This document shows positions 1 to 7,400 of a stretch of DNA of 27,378 bases, in pieces. Source of the DNA: an uncultured Nitrosomonadales bacterium (GTDB lineage Bacteria > Pseudomonadota > Gammaproteobacteria > Burkholderiales > Gallionellaceae). Position 1 is the first letter of the stretch; each line of letters starts with the position of its first letter. The stretch spans positions 1 to 27,378 of the forward strand of contig CAIZNF010000259.1 of assembly GCA_903934275.1 (NCBI GenBank), read 5' to 3'. The notes beneath the pieces are model-generated. The model had not been told where the DNA came from and searched no databases. It saw only the letters and a list, made by a program, of their open reading frames with translations. The position numbers and the translations under genes were made by a program.

Positions 1-66
1 GCCCACCATGTCGGGCAGAGCCCGACCTACATTTTTGGTTCCGGCTCGCCCGGCTTAGGCTTAACC
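1..66. repeat. REP-type repeat, left copy of an inverted pair
   Basis: Positions 1-59 match the reverse complement of 6231-6288 at 57 of 59 aligned positions: one substitution and one base difference in a T run. The core is a 7-bp hairpin (arms GTCGGGC/GCCCGAC, loop of three) ending in CTAC, the complement of the GTAG head typical of REP elements. The repeat is cut by the window edge and probably continues to the left. No gene lies in 1-206. Confidence 0.8.
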
Positions 67-132
67 GTTCGTGGTGAGCTTGTCGAACCACCCGCTACGC
101 AACCAGAGCCCTTCGACAAGCTCAGGGCGAAC
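67..132. repeat. Long imperfect inverted repeat (intergenic)
   Basis: The arms at 67-87 and 112-132 can pair over 21 positions with two mismatches and one G-U pair; each contains the GAGCTTGTCGAA core or its complement. The 24-nt loop spans 88-111. Copies of this TTCGACAAGCTC motif are common in intergenic DNA of many proteobacteria, as far as I recall. It lies downstream of cobC and could end its transcript, but no T run follows. Confidence 0.7.
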
Positions 133-180
133 AGAAATTTTATTAAGTGAACAGCATTGGGTTCTACCCACCAAATAAGG

Positions 181-203
181 CTATCGGGCGAAGCCAGACC
201 TAC
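181..203 (-). repeat. REP-like element just after cobC
   Basis: Read on the minus strand this begins GTAGGTCTGGC and is a diverged relative of the REP core at 1-30 and 6259-6280. It starts three bases beyond the cobC stop codon. Its hairpin is imperfect. REP elements in this position often protect or end a transcript, which is an inference here. Confidence 0.5.
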
Positions 204-206
204 GGG

Positions 207-770
207 TTATTTCACTTTTAAAATGGAACAACCCTGAAAAATACGCACGCTAATTACCGCCCCATACCCCACTTCCCAACTCAAAATATCAGTCAGCGGC
301 ACATCACCAATCAACGCCAGCATCGCGCGGACGCTGCCGCCGTGCGCGACCAGCGCGATATTCTGCTGCGGCAATTGCGCCACATCGCGCAACAAGGTTT
401 GCACGCGCCACATCAGTTGTTGCGCCGATTCTCCGCCCTCCGGGATGTAACCCATGATGTCGTCAGCCCATGCGTCGATCTCGTTGCGTGCGATGTCATC
501 CCACGCTTTGCCTTCCCATGCACCGAAGTGTTTTTCCATCAGGCGCGCATCGCTGCGCAGTTCGCAGTGTTTTTCCCGCGACAGGCGTTCGGCAAGTCGG
601 CTGGCGCGTTGCAGCGGCGAAGTGAGTATGAGCTCTAAAGGCGGTAGCCAGCGCAAGATATTATTTGCTTCTTCCGCGAAGCTGTCGGCAACGCCGATGT
701 CGAGTTGACCGTAACAGATGCCGGGCGCGATGTGTGGCGTGGTGTGGCGGATCAGGTACAGGGTCTGCAT
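207..770 (-). CDS. cobC: Histidine phosphatase, probable alpha-ribazole phosphatase
   Basis: 187-residue cytoplasmic protein of the histidine phosphatase (phosphoglycerate mutase-like) superfamily. The catalytic pair is R8-H9, in LIRHTTP (RHT in place of the usual RHG). The second arginine is R55 in LTSPLQRA, the acidic residue E79 lies in LMEKHFGAWEG, and the second histidine is H143 in VAHGG. The segment ICYGQLDI (residues 18-25) is typical of CobC, which removes phosphate from alpha-ribazole 5'-phosphate in lower-ligand assembly of cobalamin. The neighbouring cobS, on the same strand upstream, makes this reading more likely than a general phosphatase. The ATG at 770 directly abuts a MITE-like element that supplies the upstream bases, including a weak AGTAGG site. 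Length is close to the family norm of about 200. Confidence 0.87.
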   Translation of the reverse strand: MQTLYLIRHTTPHIAPGICYGQLDIGVADSFAEEANNILRWLPPLELILTSPLQRASRLAERLSREKHCELRSDARLMEKHFGAWEGKAWDDIARNEIDAWADDIMGYIPEGGESAQQLMWRVQTLLRDVAQLPQQNIALVAHGGSVRAMLALIGDVPLTDILSWEVGYGAVISVRIFQGCSILKVK

Positions 771-893
771 AAAAACCTACTGCGCGGTTCGATTGCGGCG
801 TTGCACGGCACTCGCTCTGTCACCTATCGCCTTGATATGTCTCGGTCGCTCCATTCCGTGCGCCTTGCACTCAAACCGCTCGCTACGGTTTTT
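771..893. repeat. MITE-like element with terminal inverted repeats
   Basis: The 134-bp gap between cobS and cobC is almost filled by a 123-bp segment. Its ends, 771-789 and 874-893, are imperfect inverted repeats: both begin AAAAACC read inward and both end GCGGTT, about 16 of 20 matching with one gap. It encodes nothing recognisable. The right end can fold further (AAACCG...CGGTTT). No target duplication is clear. It could be a non-autonomous mobile element or an ordinary intergenic repeat; the terminal symmetry is seen directly, mobility is inferred. Confidence 0.4.
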
Positions 894-904
894 CAATATT
901 TTCA

Positions 905-1684
905 TTAGATAACAGCCAAAAAACCCATATAGAACGCCAGTTCGCTGAGTTGCTGCACTGCGCCCAAACAGTCGCCGGTGTAGCCGCCCAGCCGTTTTTT
1001 CAGCCGCCACGCAAGGTACATGCGCATCAGGAATGCGGCTCCTGCGGCGGTGAGAATGGCCACAATATGCGCGCCTGCGACGAACAAGAAGCCGAGTGCG
1101 GCGATGCCGGTGAGCAGCGCGATGGCGAAGCTGGCGGGGCTGATTTGCTGTGCTGCGGGTTTGGCGCGCGCGCTGTCGTCGTCGCGGATGTAGTGCTGGG
1201 TCAGCATGACGCTGGCCGCCATCAGGCGGCTCACGCTATGCGCCGCTATCAGCACGGCGGCGACGAACGGCAGCAAATGTGCGCCGCACAGTGCCAGCAG
1301 CGCATAGTATTTCAGCAGCAGCACCAATATGAGGGCGATCACACCGAAAGTGCCGACGTGCGAGTCCTTCATGATCGCCAGCGTCTTTTCCTTTGTGTAA
1401 CCGCCGCCCATACCGTCTGCAAAATCGCTCAGGCCGTCTTCGTGGAATGCGCCGGTGACGAGGATGCTCGCCGCGATGCTTAATCCGACCGCCAGCGACA
1501 GCGGCAGCAGTTGAGCGCTCATATACAGTGCCGCTGCAGACAGTGCGCCGACGCAGATGCCGACCAGCGGGAAGTAACGCGCAGCCTGATCGAGCTGCTG
1601 CGCGAAATGACCGACCCACGCGGGCACCGGAATGCGCGTGAAAAATTGTACGGCAGTGAGGAATAAGCGCAATTCTCGCAACAT
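905..1684 (-). CDS. cobS: Adenosylcobinamide-GDP ribazoletransferase (cobalamin synthase)
   Basis: 259-residue inner-membrane enzyme of the CobS family. It joins adenosylcobinamide-GDP to alpha-ribazole (or its phosphate), the last step of cobalamin nucleotide-loop assembly. The N-terminus (LRLFLTAVQFFTRIPVP) is characteristic. The conserved blocks are GAFHEDGLSDFADGMGGG (residues 79-95), which holds the acidic metal-binding residues, MKDSHVGTFG (105-114) and RLGGYTGDCLGA (231-242). Several hydrophobic helices lie between and after these. I chose the ATG at 1684 because the homologous N-terminus starts there. A longer in-frame reading to 1777 adds 31 residues unlike the family. No clear Shine-Dalgarno sequence is seen. 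cobC follows on the same strand, so the two may be co-transcribed. Other cobalamin genes such as cobT or cobU are not in the window. Confidence 0.92.
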   Translation of the reverse strand: MLRELRLFLTAVQFFTRIPVPAWVGHFAQQLDQAARYFPLVGICVGALSAAALYMSAQLLPLSLAVGLSIAASILVTGAFHEDGLSDFADGMGGGYTKEKTLAIMKDSHVGTFGVIALILVLLLKYYALLALCGAHLLPFVAAVLIAAHSVSRLMAASVMLTQHYIRDDDSARAKPAAQQISPASFAIALLTGIAALGFLFVAGAHIVAILTAAGAAFLMRMYLAWRLKKRLGGYTGDCLGAVQQLSELAFYMGFLAVI

Positions 1685-1812
1685 AGTATGCAATGGGAAT
1701 GAAAGCGCAGGCAGACTAGCAGTGCGCGTGCGACCTGTCCAGTTGCAAGGTGGCCAATATTTCAAAGCGGTATACACGGCGGGAAATGCGCCTTTCTGCT
1801 ACAGTGCGCGCC

Positions 1813-3561
1813 ATGAATCCATCCAGCAGCCAGCTCTATTTTCGCCTTCTCGATTACGTCAAACCGTACTGGCGCACCTTCGCCGTTTCGCTGCTCGGCA
1901 TGATGGTGGTCGCGGCTACCGAGCCGCTGGTGCCCGCGCTGATGAAGCCTATGCTGGACGGCACGTTCGTGCATAAGGATCAGGAAATGATGCGCATGGT
2001 GCCGGTGGTTATCATCGCGATTTTCCTGGTGCGAGGACTGGCGACGTTTGTCGGCACTTATGCGATCAACTGGGTGGGAAACAAGCTGGTGATGGATTTG
2101 CGCGATGCGATGTTCCGCAAGCTGCTCACCTTGCCGACGCGATTTTATGACGACCATGCCACCGGTTCGCTGATTTCAAAACTGACTTTCGATGTCACAC
2201 AGGTGACCAATGCCGCGACCACGGTGGTGACGATTTCGGTGCGCGATAGCATCGTCATTATCGGGTTGCTCGGCTGGCTGTTTTATCTCAACTGGAAACT
2301 GACGCTGCTGACCCTGCTGATGGCGCCGGTCATCGCTTACATTATCCGCGTCATCAGCAAGCGGATGCGCACCAGCAGCCGCGATGCGCAGCGCGCGATG
2401 GGCGACATCACGCAGGTGATCGAGGAGAGTGTGTCCGCACACAAGGTGGTCAAGCTGTTCGGTGGGCAGCAGTACGAGAGCGGCCGCTTCAACGAGCAGG
2501 CCAACTGGGTGCGCCGCTATGCGATGAAGCAGGCTTCGGCGGCGGCGGCAAACGTGCCCATCGTGCAAATGGTCGCAGCAATCGCCCTTGCCGTTATCAT
2601 CTATCTCGCCACGCTGCAATCGCAGGCAGATGAGACCACGGTGGGCGGTTTCGTTTCGTTTATCATGGCGATGCTGATGCTGACCGCACCGCTGAAACGG
2701 CTGGCCGGGGTCAGCGAGTACCTGCAGCGCGGGCTGGCGGCGGCAGAGAGCGTGTTTGCCTTGCTCGATACCGAAAGCGAAACGGATAGCGGCACGGAAA
2801 CGATAGGCCGGGTGCGCGGCGAGCTGCAATTCGACCATGTGCAGTTTGCCTATGGGACGGATGGGCGGCATGCGCTGCAAGACATCACGCTGCACATCCG
2901 CGCAGGAGAAAATGTCGCGCTGGTCGGCGCGTCTGGAAGCGGCAAAACCACGCTGGCCAATCTGGTGCCGCGCTTCTACAACCCGACCGGTGGCGCGATT
3001 CTGCTCGACGGGCATAATCTTGCCGACCTGACTTTATCCAGCCTGCGCGCCAACATCGCGCTGGTGAGCCAGGAAGTGGTGCTGTTCAACGACACGGTTG
3101 CGGCGAACATCGCCTACGGGCAGGCGCGCGTAGTCGGCGAGGCGGAGATCATCGCCGCCGCGCAAGCTGCCCATGCGATGGAATTTATCGGCGAATGGCC
3201 GGAAGGGCTGAATACGCTGGTCGGCGAACGCGGTGTGAAGCTGTCCGGCGGGCAGCGCCAGCGCATCGCCATCGCGCGCGCCATCCTCAAGGACGCGCCG
3301 ATTCTAATTCTCGACGAGGCGACCTCCGCGCTGGACAGCGAGTCCGAACGCCATGTACAGGCTGCACTGGAGACATTGATGCTGGGGCGCACCACGCTGG
3401 TCATCGCGCACCGCCTGTCCACCATCGAAAAAGCAGATCGGATTGTCGTATTGCAAAAGGGCGAAATTATCGAGATCGGCACGCACCGCGAATTGCTGGC
3501 AAAAAGCGGTGTGTATGCACAGTTACACCGGGTCCAGTTTGCACCGGGCAGTATTGATTAA
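1813..3561 (+). CDS. msbA: Lipid A export ABC transporter, permease/ATPase (MsbA)
   Basis: 582 residues, the same length as E. coli MsbA. It is a half-transporter that dimerises in the inner membrane and flips lipid A-core from the inner to the outer leaflet using ATP. The N-terminal half (about 1-320) is the six-helix ABC exporter membrane domain. The C-terminal ATPase has Walker A GASGSGKTT (372-380), signature LSGGQRQR (477-484), Walker B ILILDEATSALD with D501 and E502, and switch H533 in IAHRLST, all intact. I chose the ATG at 1813, which begins MNPSSSQLYFRLL. An in-frame ATG at 1750 would add 21 residues and overlap the upstream region divergent from cobS. No other lipid A genes (lpxK, waaA, kdsB) are beside it. 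It is transcribed divergently from cobS. Confidence 0.92.
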   Translation: MNPSSSQLYFRLLDYVKPYWRTFAVSLLGMMVVAATEPLVPALMKPMLDGTFVHKDQEMMRMVPVVIIAIFLVRGLATFVGTYAINWVGNKLVMDLRDAMFRKLLTLPTRFYDDHATGSLISKLTFDVTQVTNAATTVVTISVRDSIVIIGLLGWLFYLNWKLTLLTLLMAPVIAYIIRVISKRMRTSSRDAQRAMGDITQVIEESVSAHKVVKLFGGQQYESGRFNEQANWVRRYAMKQASAAAANVPIVQMVAAIALAVIIYLATLQSQADETTVGGFVSFIMAMLMLTAPLKRLAGVSEYLQRGLAAAESVFALLDTESETDSGTETIGRVRGELQFDHVQFAYGTDGRHALQDITLHIRAGENVALVGASGSGKTTLANLVPRFYNPTGGAILLDGHNLADLTLSSLRANIALVSQEVVLFNDTVAANIAYGQARVVGEAEIIAAAQAAHAMEFIGEWPEGLNTLVGERGVKLSGGQRQRIAIARAILKDAPILILDEATSALDSESERHVQAALETLMLGRTTLVIAHRLSTIEKADRIVVLQKGEIIEIGTHRELLAKSGVYAQLHRVQFAPGSID

Positions 3562-3611
3562 CGGTAGGTTGCGCGTATGATTAAGCCCTAATCTGGCAGT
3601 ACGCATTGCGG

Positions 3612-3642
3612 TTGAGCAAAACCTGTCCAACGAGAAAATAAT
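3612..3642 (+). promoter_or_regulatory. Possible sigma-70 promoter for the PAS/phosphatase gene
   Basis: TTGAGC at 3612-3617 resembles a -35 box. AATAAT at 3637-3642 resembles a -10 box, but the 19-bp spacing is long; AAAATA at 3635 would give 17. It lies about 57 bases before the start codon. It is a weak match found by eye. Confidence 0.2.
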
Positions 3643-3648
3643 TCACCC

Positions 3649-3671
3649 GGTTCCGGTTCGCCCGGCTCGGG
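3649..3671. repeat. Partial copy of the REP-flank sequence
   Basis: This 23-bp piece matches the flank at 37-59 except at two or three positions (core TTCGCCCGGCT), but lacks the REP hairpin. It is the third copy of this flank in 6.3 kb and sits just upstream of the PAS/phosphatase gene. Confidence 0.5.
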
Positions 3672-3698
3672 TATTGAAGCCTTAAAGGAATTTCACCG

Positions 3699-6203
3699 AT
3701 GCGGTTAAATTTGCCAGTTTCCAACATCGAATTCGCGTTGCCGGACGGTGTGGTGATTGTTACCAAGACCGACCTCAAAGGGGTTATTACCTACTGCAAC
3801 AATGCGTTTGTTGAGCTAAGCGGGCTGAGCCGCGAGAAAATCATCGGCTCGCCGCACAACATAGTGCGCCATCCCGACATGCCGCCCGAGGTGTTCGCCG
3901 ACCTGTGGAAAACCATTAAATCCAATAAACCTTGGCAAGGTGTAGTTAAAAATAGGCACAGTGACGGCAGCTTCTACTGGGCGATTTCCAATGTCACCCC
4001 ATTGCGGGAAAAAGGCCAAACTACCGGTTACGTGGCATTCCGTTACAAGGCCACGCAGGAGCAAATCGACGACGTATCAGCTGTTTACAAAGAACTTCGC
4101 GAAGGCTCGTCCAACCTGCGCGTAGAGGAAGGCGATATCATCCGGGTAAATAACCCCTTGCTGCGCTGGATGGCTTCTGTCAGCGTTAAAATTCGGCTGC
4201 TGGCGCTGATGGCGATGCTGCTTGGCACGCTGATCGTTATAGGCATTTTCAATCTAAATGTTGCGGCGCAAGCACACAGTCGCGCCGTAGAAAGCCTAGC
4301 TACCTCCAGCACACAAGCTTATGCGCTGGATACTGCACGTATTGCAGAAACAGCTTTCAAGGAGCAATTACAAACCTGGAAAGATATTTTAATCGAAGGC
4401 CATAATGCGGCTTTATTCAAGCAGCTCCTTATAAAATTCGACCAACAAGGGGATGAAGTCGAGCAAAAGCTGGCGGGGCAGTTAAAACCGATCATTCAGC
4501 AATTGGGGCTGTCTACCGATCCGGTGGATGCACTGTTGGAGTCACATACCCAACTGGTCGAGACATACCACGCGGCGCTAAAATCTTTTGATGTCAACAA
4601 GCCGGAAACTGGCCAGATTGTCGATAAGCTTGTCGGCAACATCGATCAAGAAATGATCGCAAGTTTTGAGGCGGTTGTTACGAAAATCCGTGAGGAACAG
4701 CTTCATGGCCTGGGAGAAACGAACGAGGCGCTGGATAAGTCCTACCGCTTTCAACGTGATCGTTCCATTGAAATATTGGCGGCTGCGGCATTGGCAGGGC
4801 TGCTGTTGTCCGGTTGGTTCATCGTTGGAATTTTAAGACCGATACGCCGCACCGGCAGCAAATTGAACAGGGTTGTCGAATTACAACAACAATTCCTCGA
4901 AAAAATCCTGAAGCTTGAAGAATACGGCGACCGCATCGATGAAGAGCAGCGTGTAGGCAGTTTCATCATGGCACGGATGACCAATATGCAGGACCAACTC
5001 ACCCCCTATATACACCGCTATACGAAATCGGCCGATCTTCTCAGTGGCGATATCCTGATCGCAGCTGAAACACCAAACAACATCGTGCATGTCCTGCTGG
5101 CGGATGCGGTGGGTCACGGGCTTACCGCCGCGATAAACGTGTTGCCGCTGTGCCAATCTTTTTACGATTTGACGAGCAAAGGATTTTCCATCGAGGAAAT
5201 TGCCGTCGAACTCAATTTGCTGGTTAACAAATTTATGCCAGTGGATCGCTTTGTTTCTGCTGTATTGGTTTCCATCAACCGCCAAGCGCAGATCATCGAG
5301 GTATGGAATGGCGGAATTCCCGCACCGCAGTTATTCAATCGCGACGGCCGCCTGTTACATAGCTGCATTTCCACGAATTTGCCGCTGGGAATATTGCCAG
5401 GCGAAAATTTTTCCGCCAAGCCTGAGGTTTTTTATTATGCAGAAGATTGCCAATTGTGTATGTTTTCGGATGGTTTTCTGGAAGCTTGTTCTCCGCAAGG
5501 CGAGTACTTCGGCAATGGGCGCGTTGTCGAATTATTCGGCAAAACAGCACAGGATTCCCGCTTTGAGATGCTGATTGCGGAACTTGATAGGCATTTGCAA
5601 GGGCAGCGCGCGCATGACGATATTTCGCTGGCATTGGTGGATATATCGGCAGAGATCGACACCAAAGCATTGTCTATTCACCCGGATTCCCATAAGGCGA
5701 CGGAGAAAAGCGATGACTGGCGAATTGTGGTCAGCTTGGGTGCAAATGAGCTGAAATACCTCGATGTCGTACCCCTGCTCACCCAAATTGTCGCCAAAAT
5801 TCACATCACGAGGGAGCATCACTCCGCGCTGTTCCTGATTCTATCCGAGCTGTTCAATAACGCACTCGATCACGGTGTATTGCAACTTGATTCAAGCATC
5901 AAGCTGGGACATGACGGGTTTGATAAATTTCTTCAATTGCGCGATGCGCGTATGCAGGAACTCAACAGTGGAAGAATCGAAATTGAAATTGAGAGAATAT
6001 TTATTGAAGACAAGCAATCCGTAAAAATTCGCGTTGCCGACAGCGGAAACGGATTTGATTACGATGCACTTCAAGCAACTGTAGATAACCAGGTTAAATT
6101 GACCCAGCATGGCAGAGGCATTACTTTGATGAAAAGTATGGCATACAAGCTGGAATATTCGGGGAAAGGAAACGAGGTTTCGGCATATTACATTTGCGCT
6201 TGA
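3699..6203 (+). CDS. Membrane PAS(Aer-type)-PP2C/SpoIIE phosphatase-HATPase protein
   Basis: 834 residues. Residues 15-118 form an Aer-type PAS domain: ITYCNNAFVELSG, then the Aer-like PHNIVRHPDMP (52-62), W79 and VKNRHSDGSFYW, which suggests FAD-based redox sensing. Helix TM1 spans about 164-186 and TM2 about 357-379. Between them is a roughly 170-residue helical, probably periplasmic domain. A short linker (about 380-430) may be a degenerate HAMP or coiled coil. A PP2C/SpoIIE phosphatase follows (about 440-650) with candidate metal-binding aspartates D451, D469 (LADAVGHG), D591 (SDGFLEA) and D640/D641. A GHKL ATPase (about 675-834) has an N-box with E717, N720 and N721, G1 DSGNGFDY (781-788) and HGRGITLM (804-811), like RsbW-type anti-sigma kinases. 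It probably controls an anti-anti-sigma (STAS) protein by opposing phosphatase and kinase activities. No STAS or sigma gene is nearby. The ATG is preceded by AAAGGAA. Domain calls are firm; the signal and target are inferred. Confidence 0.87.
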   Translation: MRLNLPVSNIEFALPDGVVIVTKTDLKGVITYCNNAFVELSGLSREKIIGSPHNIVRHPDMPPEVFADLWKTIKSNKPWQGVVKNRHSDGSFYWAISNVTPLREKGQTTGYVAFRYKATQEQIDDVSAVYKELREGSSNLRVEEGDIIRVNNPLLRWMASVSVKIRLLALMAMLLGTLIVIGIFNLNVAAQAHSRAVESLATSSTQAYALDTARIAETAFKEQLQTWKDILIEGHNAALFKQLLIKFDQQGDEVEQKLAGQLKPIIQQLGLSTDPVDALLESHTQLVETYHAALKSFDVNKPETGQIVDKLVGNIDQEMIASFEAVVTKIREEQLHGLGETNEALDKSYRFQRDRSIEILAAAALAGLLLSGWFIVGILRPIRRTGSKLNRVVELQQQFLEKILKLEEYGDRIDEEQRVGSFIMARMTNMQDQLTPYIHRYTKSADLLSGDILIAAETPNNIVHVLLADAVGHGLTAAINVLPLCQSFYDLTSKGFSIEEIAVELNLLVNKFMPVDRFVSAVLVSINRQAQIIEVWNGGIPAPQLFNRDGRLLHSCISTNLPLGILPGENFSAKPEVFYYAEDCQLCMFSDGFLEACSPQGEYFGNGRVVELFGKTAQDSRFEMLIAELDRHLQGQRAHDDISLALVDISAEIDTKALSIHPDSHKATEKSDDWRIVVSLGANELKYLDVVPLLTQIVAKIHITREHHSALFLILSELFNNALDHGVLQLDSSIKLGHDGFDKFLQLRDARMQELNSGRIEIEIERIFIEDKQSVKIRVADSGNGFDYDALQATVDNQVKLTQHGRGITLMKSMAYKLEYSGKGNEVSAYYICA

Positions 6204-6230
6204 CTGTGAGTTATTCCATTTCTCTATCAA

Positions 6231-6302
6231 CCTAAGCCGGACGAGCCGGAACCAAAATGTAGGTCGGGCTCTGCCCGACATGGTGGGCAAAGCCCGCCCT
6301 AC
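6231..6302. repeat. REP pair (BIME-like), right copy of the inverted pair
   Basis: Positions 6231-6288 are the inverted counterpart of 1-59. Two REP units face each other: one begins with GTAG at 6259 and folds at 6263-6279 (7-bp stem, loop TCT); the other ends with CTAC at 6299-6302 and folds at 6283-6297 (6 bp including one G-U). It lies between the convergent PAS/phosphatase gene and the S10 cluster and may end the plus-strand transcript. REP elements are spread by RAYT transposases; none is encoded in this window. Confidence 0.75.
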
Positions 6303-6437
6303 GGTTTCGTTGAAAAATTCTTGTCACGTTTTGACATCATTTGACTGGCAAGTGACTAAAACCGGCAGTTGAAGCCTGTGGAGCTCGATTCACCGGACGA
6401 ATGATCCGCTACCGGTTTTATAGGATACAAAAGCAAA

Positions 6438-6461
6438 CGCCCTGCGGCTAGCCGCAGGGCG
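6438..6461 (-). terminator. Intrinsic terminator of the S10 cluster
   Basis: A perfect 11-bp inverted repeat (arm CGCCCTGCGGC, palindromic centre) lies 30 bases after the rpsQ stop. On the minus strand it is followed by a T-rich tract (GTTTGCTTTTG). This indicates that the long operon ends after rpsQ instead of reading on into rplN. The rest of 6303-6437 shows no gene. Confidence 0.8.
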
Positions 6462-6491
6462 CGTGTGAGACGACAGCTTATGCAACCAATA

Positions 6492-6791
6492 TCAGGCTGC
6501 TTGTGCCTTCTCAAGCAGCTTGGACACACGCCAGCTCTTGGTTTTTGCAATCGGGCGGCATTCTTCAATCATTACCACATCACCCGCATGGAACTCATTG
6601 GCTTCATCGTGGGCGTGATATTTTTTGGAAACACGAATAATCTTACCCAGTAACGGATGTTTTACTTTGCGTTCGACCAAAACCGTGACAGTTTTATTCA
6701 TTTTGTCACTCGTTACAGTACCGGTTAGGGTACGTTTCAGTTTGTGATCGCTCACCGCTTTGGCATCGCACGTTGGTTTTGAATCGCTCAT
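6492..6791 (-). CDS. rpsQ: 30S ribosomal protein S17
   Basis: 99 residues. S17 is a primary 16S rRNA-binding protein of the small-subunit body with an OB fold. The core [14 protein letters not shown], the KHPLLGK loop and the C-terminal [11 protein letters not shown] are diagnostic. Compared with E. coli S17 (84 residues) it has an N-terminal extension of about 14 residues. I chose the ATG at 6791, which overlaps the rpmC stop as TGATG; a GTG one codon upstream (6794) is possible. It is the last gene of the operon and is followed by a terminator, whereas rplN normally comes next in related bacteria. Confidence 0.95.
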   Translation of the reverse strand: MSDSKPTCDAKAVSDHKLKRTLTGTVTSDKMNKTVTVLVERKVKHPLLGKIIRVSKKYHAHDEANEFHAGDVVMIEECRPIAKTKSWRVSKLLEKAQAA

Positions 6792-6982
6792 CACTGGACA
6801 CCCTTCTCTCTCAAAACGGTTTTTACGCGAGCGATATCGCGGCGCACTTTGCGCAACTCACTGGTATTGGTCATTTGCTGCGTGGCAATTTGCATACGCA
6901 GGCCAAATTGTGCTTTGGTCAGCGACAGCATTTCCTGTTGCAAATCTGCCTCAGATTTTGTTTTCAATTCACTGGCCTTCAT
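6791..6982 (-). CDS. rpmC: 50S ribosomal protein L29
   Basis: 63 residues, the usual length. L29 is a small helical hairpin beside the polypeptide exit tunnel, next to L23, and contributes to the docking site for trigger factor and SRP. The start MKASEL and the motif [15 protein letters not shown] are typical. I chose the ATG at 6982, one base after the rplP stop (TAA C ATG). An in-frame start at 6991 would add three residues and overlap rplP by eight bases. Its TGA overlaps the rpsQ ATG, so coupling to both neighbours is likely. Confidence 0.95.
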   Translation of the reverse strand: MKASELKTKSEADLQQEMLSLTKAQFGLRMQIATQQMTNTSELRKVRRDIARVKTVLREKGVQ

Positions 6983-6983
6983 G

Positions 6984-7400
6984 TTACGCACCTACCTGTC
7001 TGACCACAAATGTGGTCGCTATCGACAATTTTGCGGATGCCAGACGAAACGCTTCGCGCGCCAATGTTTCATCCACACCATCCATTTCATACAACATCTT
7101 GCCGGGTTGAATCTCGGCGACGTAGAACTCGGGGTTTCCCTTGCCATTACCCATGCGGACTTCGGCAGGTTTTTTGGAGATCGGTTTATCCGGAAAAATA
7201 CGAATCCAGATACGCCCTCCGCGTTTGATGTGGCGGGTCATCGCACGGCGTGCCGCTTCAATCTGACGCGCCGTCAAGCGACCGCGCGCGACCGCCTTCA
7301 AACCGAATTCTCCGAAGCTCACCTTGTTGCCTCTAGTGGCAATGCCGGTATTGCGCCCCTTCTGTTCCTTGCGGTATTTTTTTCTAGCTGGCTGTAGCAT
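6984..7400 (-). CDS. rplP: 50S ribosomal protein L16
   Basis: 138 residues (E. coli 136). L16 contacts the A-site tRNA elbow and helps organise the peptidyl transferase region late in 50S assembly. The N-terminus ([17 protein letters not shown]), the central [20 protein letters not shown] and [13 protein letters not shown] are diagnostic. The start codon lies inside the end of rpsC, with a 17-bp overlap. The arginine targeted by the oxygenase RoxA in E. coli lies in the RMGNGKG region, which is conserved here. Confidence 0.96.
   Translation of the reverse strand: MLQPARKKYRKEQKGRNTGIATRGNKVSFGEFGLKAVARGRLTARQIEAARRAMTRHIKRGGRIWIRIFPDKPISKKPAEVRMGNGKGNPEFYVAEIQPGKMLYEMDGVDETLAREAFRLASAKLSIATTFVVRQVGA

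Noticed and set aside
777..1010. 77-residue open frame between cobS and cobC
   Set aside because: It spans the MITE-like element and the end of cobS, has no ribosome-binding site or domain, and is best explained by repeat DNA.
1750..1812. N-terminal extension of MsbA from the ATG at 1750
   Set aside because: The extra 21 residues do not resemble MsbA, and the start at 1813 gives the family length and N-terminus.
6204..6491. Insertion sequence at the end of the S10 cluster
   Set aside because: No transposase frame and no target duplication are seen; only REP-type repeats and a terminator are present.
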